Of a stretch of 64,000 bases of DNA, positions 44,510-52,514 are shown piece by piece. The stretch's first letter is position 1. The number at the start of each line of letters is the position of its first letter. This DNA comes from Candidatus Gastranaerophilales bacterium (GTDB lineage Bacteria > Cyanobacteriota > Vampirovibrionia > Gastranaerophilales > Gastranaerophilaceae): NCBI GenBank assembly GCA_944325025.1, contig CALUYN010000003.1, forward strand, positions 32,202-96,201, written 5' to 3'. A model generated the notes under the pieces. The model had not been told where the DNA came from, ran no database searches, and saw only the letters and a program-made list of their open reading frames with translations. A program made the position numbers and the translations under genes.

Positions 44510-45803
44510 CGGTATTTTAAAATTTACTCAATCTAAAACTAAATTTTTATATGAAAACAGCTTATTTTTACAAAATATAGACAAGCTTATATTTCTGTCA
44601 ATTATTTTTGTATTTTTGGCATCAACCTGTATGTCTTCTGATGTAATAGGTTTTATTGCGCTGATTACTGTATTTTTGACTTTTGTGAAAATCTTAACTA
44701 AGCCTGATCAAACTATTTCAGTAAAAACATTTGAGCTGTGGCTTTTAATATACTTTATGCTTGTGATAGTCAGTCTTGCAGGTTCCACTTTGTTTCATTT
44801 GAGTTTAAAGGGATTTTTCAAGACTTTCACTTATATGACATTTTATTTTTCAATGGTTCAGTATTTAAAAGAAAATAAATCTAAAATTCCTTATATTTTA
44901 GGAACAATAGGTTTATCTATTTCGTTTGAAGCGGTTGTGGGTTTTTTACAGAATTTTGCGCATGTTGAAGAGATTTCTACCTGGCAGGATGTTTCAAAAT
45001 TAAATCCGGAAGAGGTTATGACACGTGTATATGGAACATTAAAACCTTATAATCCGAATTTACTGGGCGGTTATTTTGTTGCAGGAATTCCTGCTTTATA
45101 CGGGCTTGCTGCATATTATTTTGAGGATAAGAAATTTAAAGTTTCTCTTGTTTGGTTGATTTGTGCATTACTGTCATCAGTAACACTGTTTTTGACAGGA
45201 TGCCGCGGTTCTTATATGGGAATGATGGTTATAATGCTCGGGATTTTTGCGGTTTCTGCAAAATATCTCTGGCAAAATTACAAACAGATTTATTTATCAA
45301 TAGTCGCGGCTGTTGTTGTTTTTGCAACTGCTGCATTAATGTTTGTATCATCTTTGAGAGCAAGAGTTTTATCAATTTTTGCAATGCGTCAGGATTCATC
45401 AAATTCTTTCAGATTTAACGTCTATAATTCATCTATAGAAATGTTTAAAGATAACTGGCTTTTGGGAATTGGTGTTGGTAACCAGAACTTTCGCGAGATA
45501 TACGGACTTTATATGAAAACCGGTTTTGATGCTTTGAGCGCTTATAATATTTTTCTTGAAATTGCAGTGGAAAGCGGAGTTTTTGCTCTTATTGCTTTTT
45601 TAGGCTTTCTTGTTACGTTAATAAAAAATGCAGTGAAATTTATTCTAAAATCATCTGATACAAAGGCAGTTATACTGGTTGCTGCTTGTATAATATCTGT
45701 TTGCGGAGTATGTATCCATGGTATGGTTGACACTGTATTTTTTAGGCCGCAGATACAATTTGTTTTTTGGACAATGGTGGCGATTGCAGGAGTATATTTA
45801 TAA
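44499..45803 (+). CDS. O-antigen ligase / Wzy-type membrane protein
   Basis: 434 aa with about eleven membrane segments. The Wzy_C core is seen in TGCRGSYMGMMVIMLGIFAV and the following large loop FRFNVYNSSIEMFKDNWLLGIGVGNQNF, with NIFLEIAVESGVFAL. Members either ligate O-antigen to lipid A-core (WaaL) or polymerise it (Wzy); sequence alone does not decide. Consistent with LPS genes elsewhere in the window. Confidence 0.85.
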   Translation: MMFNGILKFTQSKTKFLYENSLFLQNIDKLIFLSIIFVFLASTCMSSDVIGFIALITVFLTFVKILTKPDQTISVKTFELWLLIYFMLVIVSLAGSTLFHLSLKGFFKTFTYMTFYFSMVQYLKENKSKIPYILGTIGLSISFEAVVGFLQNFAHVEEISTWQDVSKLNPEEVMTRVYGTLKPYNPNLLGGYFVAGIPALYGLAAYYFEDKKFKVSLVWLICALLSSVTLFLTGCRGSYMGMMVIMLGIFAVSAKYLWQNYKQIYLSIVAAVVVFATAALMFVSSLRARVLSIFAMRQDSSNSFRFNVYNSSIEMFKDNWLLGIGVGNQNFREIYGLYMKTGFDALSAYNIFLEIAVESGVFALIAFLGFLVTLIKNAVKFILKSSDTKAVILVAACIISVCGVCIHGMVDTVFFRPQIQFVFWTMVAIAGVYL

Positions 45804-45989
45804 TTATTTAGTTTTATGTAACTAAATGTTAAGTTGAATTTGAATTGTCTTTGATACATTATAGAGTCAGTGTTTATACGATTATAAATATATTGTATGC
45901 GGGCAATTTTTTTATTGTAAAAATTTTAATAACAATATAGGGGAAATCGATTTCACGGGGAAAATGAAAAACTTAAAAAGGAGAAAATT

Positions 45990-46370
45990 ATGGTATTAAA
46001 ATTGGGGAAAATTTGTCAGGTTGCAAAGTTTGCTTTTAACAGAATGCGCGGAGTACAATATGGCGGAGTAAAATTTCAAGGCGGCGGGGTAAAACTTGTG
46101 CGTACTGATAAATTGAGAAAATTAAATTTATCATTAGATCAAAATTATGGGGAGTACACCAAAAATCTTTCAAAAGCGGATTTTAACGGTATAATGAGAA
46201 GAACAAAACCTTTACAGGCAGGTTCAAATATTACAACAAGCGGTGAAAATTTAACTTATTTTAATGCTCACGGAGGTTCTCAAATTTATGATCCTAAAAC
46301 AGGTGAAATAATTATGGATACTTGTGAACGACTTCAAAATCCGATAAGGACTTTTTTAAGGTATTGTTAA
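45990..46370 (+). CDS. Small basic protein with KFQGG motif, unknown
   Basis: 126 aa, soluble, basic N-terminus. VKFQGGGVKL (about residues 28-37) matches the F-x-G elements at the N-termini of other lineage-specific proteins in the window. The C-terminal half has YFNAHGGSQIYDPKTGEIIM. No known family. AAAAAGGAGAAAATT precedes the ATG and a terminator follows, so it is a single-gene unit. Confidence 0.65.
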   Translation: MVLKLGKICQVAKFAFNRMRGVQYGGVKFQGGGVKLVRTDKLRKLNLSLDQNYGEYTKNLSKADFNGIMRRTKPLQAGSNITTSGENLTYFNAHGGSQIYDPKTGEIIMDTCERLQNPIRTFLRYC

Positions 46371-46394
46371 GCGGGATATTTATCCCGCTTTTTT
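46369..46394 (+). terminator. Terminator
   Basis: AAGCGGGATA / TATCCCGCTT, ten-base arms, tight loop, followed by T5. Confidence 0.9.
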
Positions 46395-46477
46395 ATTAAG
46401 CTTTTATAAAGGCATGAAAAACCTGTGCTAAACTTATATTATAGTTATATCGTGGTAGTTAAGAAGGAGATATTTAT

Positions 46478-47602
46478 ATGATACCTATTTTAGATTCAAA
46501 ACGCCAATATGCAGCAATTGGCTCGGAAGTTGAAAAAGCTGTTTGTGAAGTTTTACGTTCGGGTTCTTATATTCTTGGAGCTAACTGTAAAGCTTTTGAA
46601 CAGGAAATGGCAGATTTTATCGGTTGTAAATATACTGTAGGTTTAAATTCAGGAACAGATGCTTTGCATTTAGCTTTGCGTGCGTTGGATATAGGTGCCG
46701 GCGATGAAGTTATTACGGTTGCATTTACATTTGTTGCAACAACAGAAGCTATAGGAATTGTCGGTGCAAAACCTGTTTTTGTTGATATTGATAAAGATAC
46801 ATTTAATATGGATGCATCAAAATTGGAAGCTGCAATTACTCCGAGAACAAAAGCAATTATTCCGGTTCACCTTTACGGACAACCCTGTGATATGGATACT
46901 ATTATGTCTGTTGCTAAAAAACATAATCTTCACGTAATTGAAGACTGCTGTCAGGCAATTGGTGCTTTGTATAAAGGTAAAATGGTCGGAACATTCGGCG
47001 ACTTTGGCTGTTTAAGCTTCTATCCGACTAAAAACTTAGGCGGTATGGGCGACGGCGGTTTGATTATGACAAGCGACGAAAAACTCCGCGACAGAGTTGT
47101 TGCTTTAAGAAACCACGGCGGTGCTGTCCGTTATCATCATGATGAAATCGGTGTAAACAGCCGTCTTGATGAAATCCAGGCTGCAATTTTGCGTGTAAAA
47201 TTGCCTCACGTAAAAGATTGGAACGAAGCAAGACGCAAACACGCTTACTATTACAATGAATTGTTTAAAGACTGTGCAGATGTTCAAACTCCTGTTGAAT
47301 TGGATGATACATACTGTGTTTACCATCAGTATACAGTAAAAATCCCTAACCGTGATGAAGTTCACAAAATGCTTCAAGAACGCGGCATAGGTGCAATGCT
47401 TTATTATCCTATTCCTCTGCATTTACAAAAAGTTCATGAATACTTAGGTGTTGGAAAAGGTTCTTTACCTGTTTCAGAAAAGAACACTGAAATGGTAATT
47501 TCATTGCCGATGTTCCCTGAATTGACAGAAGAAGAACAAAGAACAGTAGCAACTACATTGATTGACTGCATTGAAAAATCAAAATCAAAAGCTGCTGTGT
47601 AA
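46478..47602 (+). CDS. DegT/DnrJ/EryC1/StrS-type sugar aminotransferase
   Basis: 374 aa PLP enzyme. LNSGTDALHLALRAL binds PLP phosphate, EDCCQAIGALYKG contacts the ring, and the Schiff-base lysine is K185 in FYPTKNLGGMGDGG. Acts on nucleotide 3- or 4-keto sugars (WecE, ArnB, FdtB types) for surface polysaccharides. RHHDEIGVNSRLDEIQAAIL is standard. No other nucleotide-sugar gene lies next to it, so the product is unclear. AGGAGA precedes the start. Confidence 0.93.
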   Translation: MIPILDSKRQYAAIGSEVEKAVCEVLRSGSYILGANCKAFEQEMADFIGCKYTVGLNSGTDALHLALRALDIGAGDEVITVAFTFVATTEAIGIVGAKPVFVDIDKDTFNMDASKLEAAITPRTKAIIPVHLYGQPCDMDTIMSVAKKHNLHVIEDCCQAIGALYKGKMVGTFGDFGCLSFYPTKNLGGMGDGGLIMTSDEKLRDRVVALRNHGGAVRYHHDEIGVNSRLDEIQAAILRVKLPHVKDWNEARRKHAYYYNELFKDCADVQTPVELDDTYCVYHQYTVKIPNRDEVHKMLQERGIGAMLYYPIPLHLQKVHEYLGVGKGSLPVSEKNTEMVISLPMFPELTEEEQRTVATTLIDCIEKSKSKAAV

Positions 47603-47620
47603 TAATATACTAAATTTAAT

Positions 47621-47658
47621 AAAAAAAAGACGACTTAATTTTTGTGAGTCGTCTTTTT
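47621..47658. terminator. Terminator between convergent genes
   Basis: AAAAAAAGACGACT / AGTCGTCTTTTTT with a loop of about 11 nt. Confidence 0.88.
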
Positions 47659-47912
47659 TATCCTATAAATACTTTTGTTGCGGTTTCAGGTTGCCTAAAA
47701 AAGGGATTAAACCCTACCGCATTATTATCCATAAATAATTCTCCGGCGTTAAATGCTCTATTGCCTGCTATTTCACTGCCTTTCCCAAAGTTTGCTCTTG
47801 TAATATCTCCAAAACTATAAGGCATTGTTGTTTGATTTAGTGCCCCCATATTCATGGACTGAACACCTGATAGATCTTTTATATCTTGTATGCCACTTTG
47901 ATTATATGCCAT
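47658..47912 (-). CDS. Small unknown protein (84 aa)
   Basis: Polar, Gly/Asn-rich (MAYNQSGIQDIKDLSGVQSM, FGKGSEIAGNRAFNAGELFM), no membrane segment, no recognised family. It follows the 109-aa gene by 12 bp and shares its Asn/Gly-rich style. The ribosome site is AAGAGGCAAGAACA. Probably part of a two-gene lineage-specific unit. Confidence 0.6.
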   Translation of the reverse strand: MAYNQSGIQDIKDLSGVQSMNMGALNQTTMPYSFGDITRANFGKGSEIAGNRAFNAGELFMDNNAVGFNPFFRQPETATKVFIG

Positions 47913-47924
47913 TGTTCTTGCCTC

Positions 47925-48254
47925 TTATGCAATTAGTCCATAGCCTTTTTCACCTGTAAAAGGGTGCCTCCCTAAAGTCCGTTGCCCTTCTACTATGCAG
48001 CCTGTTTCTTTATCTGTTATGTAGTATGGGTCATTCATCATGCTGAATTTTTGATTCCCTGTGCCCCAATCATATCCCTCTCCGCAGAAAAGTCCAAAAT
48101 ATTGAACTGTGCCTTTGAAGGGATTATCATTGCCGGTGTGTAAACGGCTAGCATTATTTCCTGTAATCTTATTTGATTTGGCATAGAGTTTTTCTGCTTC
48201 AACAGGATTGGAGTATTGTCTTGAAACTGAATCAACTTTGTCTACTGTAGCCAT
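47925..48254 (-). CDS. Small unknown protein (109 aa)
   Basis: Soluble, aromatic/Gly-rich second half (NPFKGTVQYFGLFCGEGYDW, YYITDKETGCIVEGQRTLGR, HPFTGEKGYGLIA). First gene of a pair with 47658-47912. AGGAAAA lies seven bases before the start. No known family. Confidence 0.6.
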   Translation of the reverse strand: MATVDKVDSVSRQYSNPVEAEKLYAKSNKITGNNASRLHTGNDNPFKGTVQYFGLFCGEGYDWGTGNQKFSMMNDPYYITDKETGCIVEGQRTLGRHPFTGEKGYGLIA

Positions 48255-48476
48255 GATAATTTTCCTATTTTATACTCTCATATATATAAAGTATATAAAT
48301 TTTAAATAATTGCCTTTTGCAGGTTTAATGTCTTAATATTTGTTAACATCTCCTCGCCGCATGACTATATACCCATAAAAAAATAAAAAATAACAGAATA
48401 TTAAGTTTTGTAAAGTGTAAATTCTACACTATATGGGCGTTTTACCATAACCCCTAAAAAATATTAATCCATTATA

Positions 48477-48505
48477 TTGACATTTAAAATCTTATATGCC
48501 ATAAT
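48477..48505 (+). promoter_or_regulatory. Strong promoter before a non-coding stretch
   Basis: Consensus TTGACA (48477-48482), 17 bp, CATAAT (48500-48505). No gene starts downstream, but a strong terminator stands 120-150 nt away. Confidence 0.6.
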
Positions 48506-48511
48506 AATTAC

Positions 48512-48652
48512 ATAAGATTTAAGTGTAGTCGAAACACTAAATATAAATAGAATTCATTAACCCCAAAAACATATAAACTCCTAAATAATAAACACTAAAA
48601 GAGACCATTAGGATGCAGAAAACGACCCACTCAGAAATGAGTGGTTTTTTTT
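48512..48652 (+). ncRNA. Candidate small RNA, about 140 nt
   Basis: Bounded by the promoter at 48477-48505 and the terminator at 48627-48652. An internal hairpin TTTAAGTGT-AGTCGAA-ACACTAAA (48519-48542 region) is followed by an A/C-rich unpaired stretch. No ORF of note lies inside. It does not look like 6S RNA, SRP RNA, tmRNA or RNase P RNA. Inferred from signals only. Confidence 0.45.
48627..48652 (+). terminator. Terminator with GAAA tetraloop
   Basis: CCACTCA-GAAA-TGAGTGG followed by eight T. Confidence 0.9.
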
Positions 48653-48663
48653 ATGCATGAAAG

Positions 48664-49350
48664 AAGTGAATAAGTAAATGGGTGAATAAGAGAATAAGTC
48701 TTTACGGTGCGCGAAGCGCACGTAAAAATATCATCTTGCAAGGTAAGAACAAAAAATAATCATACCCTCGCCCCTTGTGGGAGAGGGAAAAATTTCTTAG
48801 CGAGCGAATGTGAGCTTAGAAATTTGGGTGAGGGGTCTGTTGGAAGCCCGAATGTTAGGAACGCAGGAGGGCAAGCTTATTTAGAAGATAGGAAGTTAGG
48901 AAGGTATGAAGATAGGTTATTAACAGAAAATAACTTACCATCTTATCCTCCTATATCACACCCACCCCTTTACTTCCCCTCCCCTCAAGGGAGGGGAAAA
49001 AGAAAGCTCACCTCACCCCTCTCCCACAGGAGAGGGGTGCTACGCACGTAGACCTGTTATACAATTTATGTCAGCATTTGTCATGTAATCGTGAGGGTTC
49101 TACGATAATCGTCATTGCGGACAGCGAAGCTGATCCGCAATCGCATTATTAGCAAAAGTCGACGATTTTGCGATTCCGTGTCAAGCACGGAATGACAGCA
49201 TAATTTAAAGCTTAGACAATAACTGGTGTTGTTTCACATACATTGATTGTTCACTACGTAAATGCCGGATTATTTTTCTATTTTACGGTGCGCTTTAGCG
49301 CACCGTAAAGACTTATTCGCTTATTCACCTATTTACTTACTCACTCACTT
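48664..49350. mobile_element. Repeat island with inverted ends, MITE-like
   Basis: The left end (48665-48728, GTGAATAAGTAAATGGGTGA... CTTTACGGTGCGC) is the inverse of the right end (49281-49349) over about 60 bp with few mismatches. Inside lie further palindromes: 48760-48840 (CCTCGCCCC ... GTGAGGGG), 48968-49040 (CTTCCCCTCCCCTCAAGGGA, CCTCTCCCACAGGAGAGGGG), 49111-49143 and 49170-49199 (REP type). No transposase and no convincing gene. The right end abuts the rsmG stop codon. It may be a non-autonomous element or a pile-up of several. The remainder of 48255-49351 outside it is the small-RNA region. Confidence 0.6.
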
Positions 49351-49351
49351 C

Positions 49352-49951
49352 CTATTTGGCTATCACAACCAAATTCCTTGTATGGTTTTCTTCAAGAGGA
49401 AGGTCGTATGAGATTACATCAATTACATGGGCTTTGTACTTTTTTAAAGTTTGTTTTGCTTCTTCTATTTCTTCTGGTGCGCGAAGCGACTTGTATGCTA
49501 TAAAGTATCCTCTATCCTTCAATAGGGGCATTGCATATTCTGTTATAACCTTTAACGGCGCAACCGCACGCGAGGTGATTAAATCATATTTTGTTTTAAT
49601 ATTCTCAGCTCTCTCGCAAATCGTGTGAAGATTTTTTATATCGAGTTCTGATTTTAGCGTTTCTATTGCATTAATTTTTTTCCTTATACTGTCTAGCGCG
49701 AAAACCTCAATATCAGGATAAGTTATTGCAATCGGCACAGCTGGAAATCCGCCGCCTGTTCCAATATCCAACAAGGTGAAGGGGGAAGTGTGAGTCTTAA
49801 AATATTTTTCAAAAAAATATTTGATTGCAAGGCTGTCAAATATATGTTTTTCCCACAAATATTTTTCATCGTTCTTTGAAATAAGATTGATTTTTGAATT
49901 TAATTCAAGGAATGTTTCAATATATTTTTTATAAAATTCTTTATTGTACAT
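49352..49951 (-). CDS. rsmG: 16S rRNA (guanine527-N7)-methyltransferase
   Basis: 199 aa, family length. SAM motif LLDIGTGGGFPAVPIAI, substrate-side ITSRAVAPLKVITEYAMPLL and the N-terminal KINLISKNDEKYLWEKHIFDS. It methylates N7 of G527 in 16S rRNA; loss gives low-level streptomycin resistance in other bacteria. Its start overlaps the end of the ATPase/TPR gene by 11 bp, so the two are translated together. Confidence 0.95.
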   Translation of the reverse strand: MYNKEFYKKYIETFLELNSKINLISKNDEKYLWEKHIFDSLAIKYFFEKYFKTHTSPFTLLDIGTGGGFPAVPIAITYPDIEVFALDSIRKKINAIETLKSELDIKNLHTICERAENIKTKYDLITSRAVAPLKVITEYAMPLLKDRGYFIAYKSLRAPEEIEEAKQTLKKYKAHVIDVISYDLPLEENHTRNLVVIAK

Positions 49952-52322
49952 TATTTATATCTTTCACTATTTTATTAAAGTTATCTTCGCCCATTCTGAT
50001 TTTTAAATCGCTTATGCGCATTTTAATTTTGGCAATATTTTCTTTTGTAAAATTATTCTGAGCCAGTTTGTATGCATTTACGTAATTTTCAAGCGAAAGA
50101 TAGAATTCTTTGCGGTTGTAATAGAAATCCCCAAATGCAACATCGACAGATGCTATATAGAAGGCTTCGTTCAAATCAATTGCGCATGCTTTGGCTTTTT
50201 TTAAGTAGTTTAAAGCTTTTTCAGGAGATTTTCCTGAAAGGATTTCAAAAAGTTTCATTGATGACAGGTAAATTCCGTTGTTATTTTGGGTAAGTTCGTC
50301 AAGTCTGAGGCTTTCTGCGAGATATTTTACGGCAAGTTCGGATTTACCGCTTTCATCATATATTGTTGCTAGGTTTGAGAGCGATGATGAAAGATATGTA
50401 TTAATTTTTGGATCCTGCGATGTTTCCACGCATTTTTTGTAATATTTGACGGCATTTTGAATATCTCCTTCTTCATCAAGGTTCAGCGCATGTTTAAAGT
50501 AGAGTTCCGCAAGCACCGGTTTTTCTATTGCATTCGTATTTGCAGGGATTATATTTTTTACATTTTCACCTGTTATTGCTGCTAGAAGAAGTTCTGATTT
50601 TATAATTAAGTTTTCAGATAATTTATCTTTTTGCTCTAAAATTTCATTTAAGATCTTTTCTGCCCTGTCGCGTTTGAAAGTTATATAATAGATATTCGCG
50701 ATTTCATATCTGCAATCTTCAATTTTTTCTGAGTCGCCTGTTGACATATAGAATTCTACCGCAAGTTCATAATATTTAAGCGAATTGAACCAGTCTGACA
50801 TATGTTTAAAAGCTTCTGCAAGTTTTGTGTACATTGTCGGAAGAAACGTGTAGTAGTCATCATCTGAGTTCATTGTTAATGCTTTTTGGTAAATCATCGC
50901 GACTTTTTGATAGTTAAAGTTCTTTTCTTCCTGTTTTGCAAGATTAATTAAATCTATAAGATGCAGATTTTTAATTTCTTCAAGGGCTTCTGATTTTTTA
51001 TTTGAAATATCAACAAAATTGTTTATTGAATTTGCAATTTTGTTCATAATTGCCATTTCATTTTCTTCTGAGTCAAATACAAATGAAATATTTTTTATCT
51101 GTTCATCTTTCTCCTGTTTTGTATGCGCAATTTCTTTAGGCTGCACTTTTTGTTCAATAAACTGAATTTCAGGCATTGGTTTTTGCGGCAGTACAGGCTT
51201 TTTAGGAATAAAAATGCTGTGATATTCAATTTCTTTGCGCATGGTTTGTCGAGAAATCAGCAAATCTCTTTCCAGAGGCTTCAGAGGAAGCTGTGTGTTA
51301 TAAAGTTCAACGCAGCTTTTGTGAATTTTTATCGCAATATTTTCCGCAATGGAATTTTCTGCAATAACTTTATAATAATCCTGCAGGTAAATAAGCGAAC
51401 CTTCACGGGTTAAGACCAGATTATCCACAAAGTAGCCGATTTTGTCGGCATCATAAAGGTTAAGTGTCTTTAAGAGTTTGACATTAACAGGATGGCGCAT
51501 AATAGTCAAAAATCTGAATAAATGACCGCTCACAGGGTCGACAAGAGATAAACCTTCCCGTAGGATAAAATCATTAAAGGAAAGAAAACTTTTTGTGTAG
51601 CCTGATAAAAACTCTGTTAGATTAAGTTTTCTTATCTGCATTATTTTAATTGCAAGAGTTGTATATAAATAATATCCTCTTGTGTACTTGTAAAGTTCGT
51701 CAGATAAAGGGCCGATTTGTTTAAAGTCTTCTGATTTTAGATATTTTTCAAAAATTCCTTTATCCAGTGCTCCGACAGATATTTTTTCATAATCGCATTT
51801 AAAGTCGTTATAATCAAATTTTCTGCCTATTAGTATTACTTTAATGTTTGTATATTTGGATAAGTGTTCAATAAAGTTTAAAATTTCCGGCTTATTATCA
51901 ATTAAAATCTGTTCAAATGAATTTAAAACTATGACTACAGGCTTGTCAATTGATTCGAAGTACGCATTAATTTTCTGTGTAAAATTTTCTGTTTTAGTTT
52001 TTGGAACTTTAATTATATTTTGAACTGTCAGTTTTCTAAAATTATCAAAAAACTCAAGCAGAATATCATCAAGGATAGTTGTTTCAAAACAGTTGTATCT
52101 GAGGGTAATAACATCTTCATTCAAAAAAGAAAGAGCCTGATTTACAACCATTATCTTTCCTGTGCCCATAAAACCGTTTACGATAAGCAGACGGCTGTCA
52201 GATTTGAAAAATTCAAGAATTTGTTCAATTTTTTCTGTGTTGTTTTCTATTAAAAAAGTATTAATTCCGATATCTTGTTTTTGTATTTCTTTTTTATCCG
52301 CGACTTCTGCTATGAATTCCAT
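49941..52322 (-). CDS. STAND-type ATPase-like domain with TPR repeats, catalytic motifs altered
   Basis: 793 aa. Residues 20-330 resemble an AAA/STAND NTPase with winged-helix end; the P-loop is NGFMGTGKIMV, with Ile where Thr/Ser coordinates Mg, and the Walker B strand is VVIVLNSFEQI, with Asn in place of Asp. Residues 450-780 hold at least six TPR-like helix pairs (EKNFNYQKVAMIYQKALTMN, ALNLDEEGDIQNAVKYYKKC, TIYDESGKSELAVKYLAESL). So it is probably a scaffold or regulated switch with weak or no hydrolysis. Forms an operon with rsmG. No signal peptide. Confidence 0.8.
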   Translation of the reverse strand: MEFIAEVADKKEIQKQDIGINTFLIENNTEKIEQILEFFKSDSRLLIVNGFMGTGKIMVVNQALSFLNEDVITLRYNCFETTILDDILLEFFDNFRKLTVQNIIKVPKTKTENFTQKINAYFESIDKPVVIVLNSFEQILIDNKPEILNFIEHLSKYTNIKVILIGRKFDYNDFKCDYEKISVGALDKGIFEKYLKSEDFKQIGPLSDELYKYTRGYYLYTTLAIKIMQIRKLNLTEFLSGYTKSFLSFNDFILREGLSLVDPVSGHLFRFLTIMRHPVNVKLLKTLNLYDADKIGYFVDNLVLTREGSLIYLQDYYKVIAENSIAENIAIKIHKSCVELYNTQLPLKPLERDLLISRQTMRKEIEYHSIFIPKKPVLPQKPMPEIQFIEQKVQPKEIAHTKQEKDEQIKNISFVFDSEENEMAIMNKIANSINNFVDISNKKSEALEEIKNLHLIDLINLAKQEEKNFNYQKVAMIYQKALTMNSDDDYYTFLPTMYTKLAEAFKHMSDWFNSLKYYELAVEFYMSTGDSEKIEDCRYEIANIYYITFKRDRAEKILNEILEQKDKLSENLIIKSELLLAAITGENVKNIIPANTNAIEKPVLAELYFKHALNLDEEGDIQNAVKYYKKCVETSQDPKINTYLSSSLSNLATIYDESGKSELAVKYLAESLRLDELTQNNNGIYLSSMKLFEILSGKSPEKALNYLKKAKACAIDLNEAFYIASVDVAFGDFYYNRKEFYLSLENYVNAYKLAQNNFTKENIAKIKMRISDLKIRMGEDNFNKIVKDINNVQ

Positions 52323-52406
52323 AAGGTTATATTAATAGATTTTTTAAAATTTTGCAAATCAAATATTTTTATAGTACAATTTTGTTATGTACTAAAGGGG
52401 AACAGG

Positions 52407-52511
52407 ATGGAATTTTTCAGAAAACACCAAAGAGCTATTATCGCTGTGATTGCAGTTACTTTTATTGCATGGACTGTAGGGCTGATGATGCTGCCTCTTT
52501 TGGTTAAATAA
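52407..52511 (+). CDS. Small single-pass membrane protein (34 aa)
   Basis: ATG 52407 with AAAGGGG about six bases upstream. A basic start (MEFFRKHQR) and one hydrophobic helix (AIIAVIAVTFIAWTVGLMML). It stands 3 bp before the M23 peptidase gene, so is the first gene of the long envelope run. It looks like an anchor fragment such as those at the start of SurA/PpiD-type proteins but with no domain. No family known. Confidence 0.6.
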   Translation: MEFFRKHQRAIIAVIAVTFIAWTVGLMMLPLLVK

Positions 52512-52514
52512 ATT

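Noticed and set aside
48707-49051. 115-codon open frame in the repeat island
   Set aside because: It runs through several palindromic repeats, is Ser/Pro/Arg-rich and has no ribosome site; it reflects GC-rich repeat DNA, not a gene.
48664-49350. CRISPR array in the repeat-rich region
   Set aside because: The repeats are palindromes of different types with irregular spacing; there are no regular direct repeats with unique spacers and no cas genes.
49470-49490. GGTGCGCGAAGCG within rsmG, identical to 13 bases of the nearby repeat island
   Set aside because: It codes for conserved LRAPEE in rsmG without disturbing the protein; at this length chance or simple codon use is enough.
52275-52406. 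Longer N-terminal form of the 34-aa membrane protein (start at 52275)
   Set aside because: The extension would overlap the start of the divergent ATPase gene and has no ribosome site, whereas ATG 52407 has AAAGGGG in place.
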